Below, piece by piece: positions 5,664-13,057 of a stretch of DNA of 16,387 bases (position 1 is the stretch's first letter; the number at the start of each line of letters is the position of its first letter). Made by a program: the position numbers and the translations under genes. The stretch spans positions 1 to 16,387 of the forward strand of contig DATAVK010000091.1 of the NCBI GenBank assembly GCA_036267755.1. Reading direction: 5' to 3'. Below the pieces are notes generated by a model. That model saw only the letters and a program-made list of their open reading frames with translations, made no database searches and had not been told where the DNA came from. The DNA comes from DATAVK01 sp036267755 (GTDB taxonomy: Bacteria > Actinomycetota > Actinomycetes > JAFAQI01).

Positions 5664-6790
5664 TGCGTGACGCGGTCGAGATCGGGCTGGGACGGTCCGC
5701 CCGCCGGGCCTACTCGCTCGACGACATCGCGATCGTGCCGTCCCGTCGTACCCGTGACGTCGACGCGGTGTCCTTGACCTGGCAGATCGACGCGTACCGC
5801 TTCGACATCCCGCTGGTCGGCTTTCCCTCGGACGCCACGATGTCGCCCGCCACGATCGGCGCCGTGGGGCTCGCTGGCGGGCTGGGCGTGCTGGACGCCG
5901 AAGGGCTGTGGACCCGGTACGACGATCCGTCGGCCGTGCTCGAGGAGCTCTCCGAGCTCGACCCCGAGGACGCGACGACGGCATTGCAACGCATCTACGC
6001 CGAGCCGGTGCGCGACGAGCTGATCTCGAGGCGGATCAAGGAGATTCGCGACACCGGGGCGATCACCGCGGTGCGGGTCTCGCCGCAGCACACGTTGCGA
6101 TTTGCGCCCACGATCCTGTCGGCCGGTGTCGACCTGCTCGTCATCCAGGGGACCATCGTCTCCGCGGAACACGTGTCGGCATCGGCGGCCGAGCCACCGT
6201 TGAACCTCAAGACCTTTATCGCCGACCTCGACGTCCCCGTTGTCGTCGGCGGCTGCACGAACTACCAGACCGCGCTGCACCTGATGCGCACCGGCGCGGC
6301 CGGCGTGATCGTTGGGGTGGCGGCCGACGAGTGGTCGACCACGGGATCCGTGCTCGGCATCGACGTACCGATGGCGACCGCGATCGTCGACGCCGCCGGA
6401 GCCCGCCGCGACTACCTCGACGAGACCGGCGGGCGGTATGTCCACGTCATCGCCGCCGGCGGCATGGAAACCAGTGGGGACATCGCGAAGGCGCTCGCGC
6501 TCGGCGCCGACGCCGTGATGCTGGGCGAGCCGTTGTCGATGGCCGCCGAGGCGCCCGGCCGCGGCGCCTGGTGGCACGTGTCGGCGTCACACCCCAACCT
6601 GCCGCGCGGCCGGTTCGCGCCGTCCAGCCCGCAATGGCCGCTCGCGCCGCTGGACCAGGTGCTCAACGGGCCGTCGACGACGCCCGAGGGCTTCCTCAAC
6701 CTGTTCGGCGGCCTGCGGCGCGCGCTCGGCAAGGCCGGCTACAGCGACCTCAAGGAGTTCCAGCGGGTCGAGGTCGTCGTCACCCGCTGA
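5660..6790 (+). CDS. guaB3: GuaB3 family IMP dehydrogenase-related protein
   Basis: 376-residue IMPDH/GMP reductase-fold barrel without the CBS insert. It starts with two ATGs (5660, 5663); the first overlaps the guaB stop. The family signature VEIGLGRSARRAYSLDDIAIVPSRRTR is present, as are AVRVSPQ (137-143), LVIQGTIVSAEH and the phosphate-loop-like GGMETSGDIAKALALGADAV. At the place of the IMPDH catalytic loop (GVGPGSICTT) the sequence reads GVAADEWSTT (219-228), so the catalytic Cys is Ser226 by alignment and the GPG turn is lost. This loss is shared by remembered mycobacterial GuaB3. Classical IMPDH chemistry is therefore unlikely; a regulatory or different nucleotide role is possible. The tight coupling to guaB suggests the two are needed in proportion. 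Confidence 0.93.
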   Translation: MMRDAVEIGLGRSARRAYSLDDIAIVPSRRTRDVDAVSLTWQIDAYRFDIPLVGFPSDATMSPATIGAVGLAGGLGVLDAEGLWTRYDDPSAVLEELSELDPEDATTALQRIYAEPVRDELISRRIKEIRDTGAITAVRVSPQHTLRFAPTILSAGVDLLVIQGTIVSAEHVSASAAEPPLNLKTFIADLDVPVVVGGCTNYQTALHLMRTGAAGVIVGVAADEWSTTGSVLGIDVPMATAIVDAAGARRDYLDETGGRYVHVIAAGGMETSGDIAKALALGADAVMLGEPLSMAAEAPGRGAWWHVSASHPNLPRGRFAPSSPQWPLAPLDQVLNGPSTTPEGFLNLFGGLRRALGKAGYSDLKEFQRVEVVVTR

Positions 6791-6794
6791 CACC

Positions 6795-6837
6795 TGTCAG
6801 GGCCGCCGAGCGGGGACCTGGGCCGAGGGCCCTGACA
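6795..6837. terminator. Hairpin between guaB3 and choD, likely terminator
   Basis: TGTCAGGGCC (6795-6804) and GGCCCTGACA (6828-6837) form a perfect 10-bp stem with a 23-nt loop, starting 4 nt after the guaB3 stop. There is no T run. A second perfect pair, CCGCCGAG (6803-6810) with CTCGGCGG (6841-6848), overlaps the first, so the two cannot form fully together. The second arm touches the choD -10 box. Confidence 0.6.
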
Positions 6838-6849
6838 AGTCTCGGCGGC

Positions 6850-6855
6850 TAGCCT
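6850..6855 (+). promoter_or_regulatory. -10 box for leaderless choD operon mRNA
   Basis: TAGCCT, then GCCGGT (6 nt), then ATG 6862. No Shine-Dalgarno precedes this ATG. The box is identical to the one before the TPR-like gene. Confidence 0.72.
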
Positions 6856-6861
6856 GCCGGT

Positions 6862-8544
6862 ATGGCGGTGAGGGACTACGACGTCGTCGTGATCGGCAGC
6901 GGTTTCGGGGGCAGCGTCGCGGCACTGCGCGCCGCCGAGAAGGGCTACCGGGTCGGCGTGCTGGAGGCCGGGAGACGCTTCACCAACGACACGCTTCCCG
7001 AGACCAGCTGGGACCTCAAGAGCTTCCTCTGGGCGCCAACGCTCGGCTGGATGGGGATCCAGCGGATCACGCCGCTGACCGACGTCGTCGCGCTCTCCGG
7101 CGCCGGTGTCGGAGGTGGCTCGCTGATCTACGCCAACACCCTCTACACGCCGCTCGACGACTTCTTCGCCGACCCACAGTGGTCTGCGATCACCGACTGG
7201 AAGGCCGAGCTCTCCCCGTACTACGACCAGGCGTCGCGGATGCTGGGTGTGGTCGAGAACCCCTCGGAGACACCGGCGGACGTCGAGATGCGTGCGGTCG
7301 CGGAAGAGCTCGGGGTCGGCCACACCTACCACCACACGCCGGTCGGCGTGTTCTTCGGTGAGCCGGGTACGACGGTGGACGATCCTTACTTCGGCGGCGC
7401 CGGCCCGCGGCGTACCGGCTGCATCCAGTGCGGCAACTGCATGATCGGGTGCCGGTTCAACGCCAAGAACCGACTCGACCTCAACTACCTCCACCTCGCC
7501 GAGGGTCTCGGCGCGACGATCCACCCGGAAACGACGGCCACGGTGATTCGACCGCTGGCCGCCGGCGGGTACGCCGTGGAGACCCGTCACTCAACGCATC
7601 GCAGACAGCGCCACACGTTCACCACCGAGCAGGTCGTGCTGGCCGCCGGGACCTTGGGGACCCAGAAGCTGCTGCACCGGATGCGCGATGAGGGCGTCCT
7701 GCCGAGGATTTCGGCCCGGCTCGGCGAGCTGACCCGGACCAACTCGGAGTCGATCCTCGGCGCGCGGAGCCGGCGCAAGGACGCGGACTACTCGACCGGC
7801 GTCGCGATCACCTCGTCGTTCCACCCCGACGCGCAGACGCACGTCGAGCCCGTCCGTTACGGCAAGGGTTCGAACGCGATGGGCCTGCTGCAGTCGGTGC
7901 TGACTGACGGCGGTCCCGGCGGGCCGCGCTGGCGCAAGGCGCTACGGGAGATCCGTCGCCATCCGCGAGACGTCGCGAAACTGTTGTGGCTCAAGGGTTG
8001 GTCGGAGCAGACGATCATCGTGCTGGTCATGCAGTCGCTCGACAACTCGCTGACGCTGTCGCGCAAGAAAGGCCGGTTCCGCGACCGGCTGGTGTCGCGG
8101 CAGGGACACGGCGAGCCCAACCCGTCCTGGATCCCGATCGGCAACGAGGTGACCCGACGGCTCGCGGAGCGGATCGACGGCATCGCCGGCGGGTCCGTGG
8201 GTGAGCTCGCCAACATCCCGATGACGGCCCACATCATCGGCGGCTGCCCGATCGGCACCTCGAGCGACGACGGCGTCATCGACCCATGGCAGCGATTGTT
8301 CGGGCACGACGGGTTGCACGTCCTCGATGGCGCTGCCGTGACAGCCAACCTGGGCGTCAATCCGTCACTGACCATCACCGCGCAGGCGGAGCGGGCGATG
8401 GCCTTCTGGCCGAACCGCGGAGACGCCGATCCGCGGCCGGCGCAAGGTACGGCGTACCAGCCGCTGCGCCCGGTCGAGCCGCGCAATCCCGCGGTTCCGG
8501 CGGAGGCGCCCGGTGCGCTACGGCTGCCCTTCGCAGCGATCTGA
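6862..8544 (+). CDS. choD: GMC-type FAD oxidoreductase, ChoD family
   Basis: 560-residue flavoprotein. The FAD dinucleotide fold is at the N-terminus (VIGSGFGGSVAALRA, 10-24, then Glu35 in LEAGRRF). AGVGGGSLIYANTLY (81-95) is another flavin contact. The C-terminal oxidoreductase half carries His457 (MTAHIIGG) and Asn500 (NLGVNPS), the usual GMC catalytic pair. Sequence and order match remembered M. tuberculosis ChoD, which follows guaB3 in the same way. ChoD is annotated as cholesterol oxidase, but its true substrate in most actinobacteria is doubtful, so sterol activity should not be assumed. Unusually for a GMC enzyme it has a CX2CX2CX3C cluster (Cys187, 190, 193, 197). There is no signal peptide, so it acts in the cytoplasm or at the membrane surface. 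It is the first gene of an apparent operon; the next starts 3 nt after its stop. Confidence 0.92.
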   Translation: MAVRDYDVVVIGSGFGGSVAALRAAEKGYRVGVLEAGRRFTNDTLPETSWDLKSFLWAPTLGWMGIQRITPLTDVVALSGAGVGGGSLIYANTLYTPLDDFFADPQWSAITDWKAELSPYYDQASRMLGVVENPSETPADVEMRAVAEELGVGHTYHHTPVGVFFGEPGTTVDDPYFGGAGPRRTGCIQCGNCMIGCRFNAKNRLDLNYLHLAEGLGATIHPETTATVIRPLAAGGYAVETRHSTHRRQRHTFTTEQVVLAAGTLGTQKLLHRMRDEGVLPRISARLGELTRTNSESILGARSRRKDADYSTGVAITSSFHPDAQTHVEPVRYGKGSNAMGLLQSVLTDGGPGGPRWRKALREIRRHPRDVAKLLWLKGWSEQTIIVLVMQSLDNSLTLSRKKGRFRDRLVSRQGHGEPNPSWIPIGNEVTRRLAERIDGIAGGSVGELANIPMTAHIIGGCPIGTSSDDGVIDPWQRLFGHDGLHVLDGAAVTANLGVNPSLTITAQAERAMAFWPNRGDADPRPAQGTAYQPLRPVEPRNPAVPAEAPGALRLPFAAI

Positions 8545-8547
8545 GCC

Positions 8548-9783
8548 GTGGCCGACTCGTTCGACGCGCTGTGGGCCGACCTGGAATCGGTCGGCCGCGA
8601 GTCGTCGACCGGTGGGTACCGACGCTTCAGCTGGACCGACGCTGACTTGATGTTGCGGGAGTGGTTCGCGGCGGCCGCGGAGGCGCGCGGCCTCGCCGTC
8701 GAGGTCGACCGATCCGGCAACCAGTGGGCGTGGTGGGGCGACCCGTCCGAGTCGGAGGCGATCGTCACCGGCTCCCACCTCGACTCGGTTCCCGACGGTG
8801 GGGCGTACGACGGCCCGCTGGGTGTCGTCAGCGCCTTGACGGCGGTGGAATCGTTGCGCAGCAACGGGTTCGTGCCCAGTCGGCCGCTGGCCGTGGTCAA
8901 CATGTCCGAAGAGGAGGGTGCAAGGTTCGGGCTGGCCTGCCTCGGCTCTCGGCTGCTGACCGGTGCGGTCGATCCGGAACGCGCACTCGCGCTGCGAGAC
9001 AGCGACGGCATCGATCTGGCGGAGGCGATGCGGCATGCCGGCTTCGACCCCGAGCAGGTCGGGGCCGAGCCCGACCGGATGTCGCGGATCGGAGGCTTCG
9101 TCGAGCTGCACATCGAGCAGGGCCTGGTCGCCATCGAGGTCGACGGTGAAACGGTCCGCGGGCTAACGGGTGCCGGCCGTGCGGTGGGAGTTGCGTCGGA
9201 GATCTGGCCACACGGGCGTTGGCGGGTCGACATCGCGGGTCGGGCCGACCACGCGGGCACCACCGCGCTGCCCGACCGTGACGACCCGATGCTGACTCTC
9301 GCCGAGCTGGTGCTCGCCGCCCGGATCGGTGCCCGCGAGCATGACGCGCTCGCCACCGTCGGCAAGGTGGTGGTCCGCCCGAATGCGGTCAACGCCATCC
9401 CGTCGTCGGTCACCGCCTGGCTCGACGCGCGGGGAGCCGACGAGGACCGAGTCCGCGAGACCGTGGCGAGCATCGGCTCCTCGGTCGGTATCGAGTCCGT
9501 CCTCGAGTCGTGGACCGGTCGCACCGGCTTCGACCCGGCGCTGTCACAGCGCGCCGCGGTGGCGTGCGGTGGCGCGCCGCTGCTGCCCACCGGCGCCGGT
9601 CACGACGCCGGCGTGATGGCCGGGGCCGGCGTACCCGCCACGATGCTCTTCGTCCGCAACCCGACCGGTGTCTCCCACTCACCCGAGGAGCACGCGGAGC
9701 CCGAGGACTGCGCCGCCGGCGTCGCCGCGCTCACCGCGGTGCTCCGTGACGTGCTCAGCGACCTGCCCGGTGGCACGGGGTGA
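8548..9783 (+). CDS. M20-family amidohydrolase (allantoate amidohydrolase / N-carbamoylase type), possibly N-formylglutamate deformylase
   Basis: 411-residue two-metal amidohydrolase. Motifs are GSHLDSVPDGGAYDGPLGV (metal His77, bridging Asp88), MSEEEGARFG (catalytic and metal Glu122/Glu123), ELHIEQG (His188) and SHSPEE (His377). The dimerisation domain lies at about 212-325, with GRADHAGTTALPDRDD. The motifs fit the allantoate amidohydrolase, ureidoglycolate amidohydrolase and N-carbamoyl-L-amino-acid hydrolase group, which sequence alone does not separate. The neighbour HutF makes N-formylglutamate, and no standard hutG deformylase is present in the window. An M20 protein of this type has been annotated in actinobacterial hut clusters as an alternative deformylase, so that role is the best context guess. 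It starts 3 nt after choD and overlaps hutF by 4 nt (GTGA). Confidence 0.88.
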   Translation: MADSFDALWADLESVGRESSTGGYRRFSWTDADLMLREWFAAAAEARGLAVEVDRSGNQWAWWGDPSESEAIVTGSHLDSVPDGGAYDGPLGVVSALTAVESLRSNGFVPSRPLAVVNMSEEEGARFGLACLGSRLLTGAVDPERALALRDSDGIDLAEAMRHAGFDPEQVGAEPDRMSRIGGFVELHIEQGLVAIEVDGETVRGLTGAGRAVGVASEIWPHGRWRVDIAGRADHAGTTALPDRDDPMLTLAELVLAARIGAREHDALATVGKVVVRPNAVNAIPSSVTAWLDARGADEDRVRETVASIGSSVGIESVLESWTGRTGFDPALSQRAAVACGGAPLLPTGAGHDAGVMAGAGVPATMLFVRNPTGVSHSPEEHAEPEDCAAGVAALTAVLRDVLSDLPGGTG

Positions 9784-11099
9784 CGTCGTACTGGTGCGAG
9801 TCGGCATGGCTGGCCGACGAGCCGGTCGACGCGGTGCGGGTCGTCGTCGACGACGTGGCCGGTCGAATCACGGAGGTGACGGCCGGCACGCCGTTTCGGG
9901 CGGGTGATCACCGGCTCGACGGGCTGGTGACGCCGGGCTTCGCGAACACGCACTCACATGCGTTCCATCGCGCGCTACGGGGTCGCACTCACGATGCGAG
10001 CGGCACGTTCTGGACCTGGCGCGATGCCATGTACCAGGTCGCGGCCACGCTCGACCCCGACTCCTATCGCCGGCTCGCCACTGCGGCGTACGCCGAGATG
10101 GCGCTCGCCGGCATCACCTGTGTCGGGGAGTTCCACTACCTGCACCATCCAGCGGGTGGCGGTCGGTACGACGACCCCAACGCGATGGCGCACGCCCTCT
10201 ACGACGCCGCCGACGTCGCAGGGGTACGGCTGACCCTCCTCGACGCGTGCTACCTGCGCGGCGGACTGTCGGACACCGGCGAGTCGTTGCCGCCGGACGA
10301 GATCCAGCGGCGGTTCGTCGATGCTGATGTCGACGACTGGGCGGACCGGGTGAGCCGGTTGCGACCGACGGCCACGGCCCGGGTCGGAGCCGCAGCGCAT
10401 TCGCTGCGCGCCGTTCCGGCGGAAGCGCTCCCGACCGTGGTGGCCGTCGCCGCCGGGCGGCCGCTGCATGCCCACGTCAGCGAGCAGCTCGGCGAGAACA
10501 TCCAGGTCAGGGCGGCGTACGGCGCGACCCCCGTTGAGGTGCTGGCCGCCGCGGGAGCCCTCGGGCCGGCCACGATCGCTGTACACGCGACGCACCTGAC
10601 CGACGGCGACATCGCGACGCTTGCCGCCTCCGGTGCCGGGGTCTGCCTGTGCCCGACGACCGAGCGTGACCTCGCCGACGGCGTCGGACCCGCCGGCGCC
10701 TTGGCCGGCTCGGGCGTGGCGTTGAGCCTCGGGTCCGACCAGCACGCGATCGTCGACCTGTTCGAGGAGTCCCGGGCCGTCGAGCTGCACGAGCGGTTGG
10801 TCACGCACCGCCGCGGCCACTTCACCGGGCGGTCGCTGCTGGCCATGATGACCGAGACCGGCCATGCCGCCTTGGGGTGGCCAGAGGCGGGTCGGATCGA
10901 GGTCGGTGCCGTCGCGGACCTGGTGGCGGTGCGGACGGACTCGGTGCGCACCGCCGGCGCGCGGCCGGACCAGATCGTGCTGGCCGCGGCCGCGTCCGAC
11001 GTACATGCCGTCGTCAACGCTGGGCGGCTCGTCGTGTCGGACGGTCACCACGTGCTCGGCGACATCGGCCAGCTGCTCACCGACGCGATCGGCCCCTGA
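9780..11099 (+). CDS. hutF: Formimidoylglutamate deiminase
   Basis: Hydrolyses N-formimino-L-glutamate to N-formyl-L-glutamate and ammonia in the five-step histidine degradation route. 439 residues of the amidohydrolase superfamily. Zinc ligands are His58 and His60 (ANTHSHAFHRALRG), His232 (HAHVSEQ) and Asp320 (GSDQHAI); catalytic Glu235 and His269 are in place. AAHSLRAVP (205-213) holds His207 and Arg210 for the substrate carboxylates. The spacing agrees almost residue for residue with what I recall of Pseudomonas HutF. The start GTG 9780 overlaps the M20 stop, implying translational coupling. hutH, hutU and hutI are not in the window, so upstream steps must be encoded elsewhere. TRZ/ATZ-type deaminases share the fold, but the HSLRAVP and EQ motifs favour HutF. 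Confidence 0.92.
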   Translation: MTSYWCESAWLADEPVDAVRVVVDDVAGRITEVTAGTPFRAGDHRLDGLVTPGFANTHSHAFHRALRGRTHDASGTFWTWRDAMYQVAATLDPDSYRRLATAAYAEMALAGITCVGEFHYLHHPAGGGRYDDPNAMAHALYDAADVAGVRLTLLDACYLRGGLSDTGESLPPDEIQRRFVDADVDDWADRVSRLRPTATARVGAAAHSLRAVPAEALPTVVAVAAGRPLHAHVSEQLGENIQVRAAYGATPVEVLAAAGALGPATIAVHATHLTDGDIATLAASGAGVCLCPTTERDLADGVGPAGALAGSGVALSLGSDQHAIVDLFEESRAVELHERLVTHRRGHFTGRSLLAMMTETGHAALGWPEAGRIEVGAVADLVAVRTDSVRTAGARPDQIVLAAAASDVHAVVNAGRLVVSDGHHVLGDIGQLLTDAIGP

Positions 11100-11112
11100 C
11101 GGCAGCGCTGGT

Positions 11113-11118
11113 TAGGGT
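11113..11118 (+). promoter_or_regulatory. -10 box for leaderless guaA mRNA
   Basis: TAGGGT, then TAGACG (6 nt), then ATG 11125. The box lies in the 25-nt gap after hutF, so any -35 falls inside the end of hutF. It suggests guaA is transcribed independently of the choD operon. Confidence 0.7.
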
Positions 11119-11124
11119 TAGACG

Positions 11125-12705
<1,581 letters not shown>

Positions 12706-12737
12706 GTGAAGTGACGACTGCGGTGCCAATCGGGCGT

Positions 12738-12743
12738 TAGGCT
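12738..12743 (+). promoter_or_regulatory. -10 box for the 59-aa gene leader
   Basis: TAGGCT with an expected start at A12750, by analogy with the 6-nt rule seen elsewhere in this window. Here the start point falls on the first stem of the hairpin leader rather than on a start codon. Confidence 0.5.
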
Positions 12744-12748
12744 GACAT

Positions 12749-12858
12749 CACCTCGCCGGGGCATCCCCGGACCGGTCGCGAGGTGGTCTGACAGGCGGTG
12801 AACGTCGTCGTGGCGGGGGACTTCTCCTACCCGACTCGACGGAAAGCCGTTTCGTTCC
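12749..12858 (+). promoter_or_regulatory. Structured leader (candidate cis-regulatory RNA) upstream of the 59-aa gene
   Basis: About 109 nt with successive helices. CACCTCGC (12749-12756) pairs with GCGAGGTG (12778-12785) and encloses CCGGGG/CCCCGG (12756-12761/12765-12770, loop CAT); the two share base 12756. A second hairpin lies at 12814-12833 (CGGG-GGA with TCC-TA-CCCG). A third, ACGG-AAAG-CCGT (12839-12850), stands 8 nt before the start codon and covers the only purine-rich ribosome-site candidate. It matches no riboswitch class I can recall. The first helix could instead terminate guaA. Confidence 0.5.
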
Positions 12859-13038
12859 ATGCCCTCACGCACCATCACCTGCGGTCTGTGCGGTGACGCC
12901 ATTCGGGTGCCGCCGGCGCCGTGGGAGGATCAGCTCGAGTTCGTCCAGGAATGGATGACGGGGCACGGTCAGGCCGAGCACGGCGGCGACATCGAGCTGC
13001 CGATCAGCGTCGTACCGGATCCCATCGCGGAACCGTGA
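12859..13038 (+). CDS. 59-aa putative zinc-binding mini-protein
   Basis: Small gene. It encodes MPSRTITCGLCGDAIRVPP and continues through WEDQLEFVQEWMTGHG and AEHGGDIELP to a proline-rich end. Cys8 and Cys11 (CX2C) and His36 and His41 (HX4H), 24 residues apart, make a C2H2-type zinc-finger ligand set; residues 23-35 look helical. ATG 12859 is the only start in frame after a stop at 12799. No strong Shine-Dalgarno is visible; GGAAAG lies about 12 nt upstream inside a hairpin. Support comes from the metal-ligand pattern, the promoter and structured leader upstream, and a terminator hairpin containing its stop codon. I do not recognise the family; nucleic-acid or protein binding is possible. Confidence 0.72.
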   Translation: MPSRTITCGLCGDAIRVPPAPWEDQLEFVQEWMTGHGQAEHGGDIELPISVVPDPIAEP

Positions 13039-13057
13039 CCGGCGCGTGGGTCACGGT
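13032..13057. terminator. Bidirectional terminator containing both convergent stop codons
   Basis: ACCGTGACC (13032-13040) and GGTCACGGT (13049-13057) form a perfect 9-bp stem with an 8-nt loop. The left arm contains the TGA of the 59-aa gene and the right arm the TGA (read as TCA) of the UPF0182 gene, so the palindrome serves as coding end and terminator on both strands. Confidence 0.78.

Noticed and set aside
7857..9590. 577-aa minus-strand open frame across choD and the M20 gene
   Set aside because: Ser/Arg/Pro/Ala-rich composition without motifs, antisense to two well-supported enzymes. Long antisense frames are expected in DNA with this third-position GC.
12749..12858. Naming the leader as a known riboswitch (c-di-GMP, c-di-AMP, SAM-IV, ZTP, guanidine)
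   Set aside because: A GACGGAAAGCC stretch is superficially like a c-di-GMP-I segment, but the rest of that consensus is missing, and none of the other consensus cores fits.
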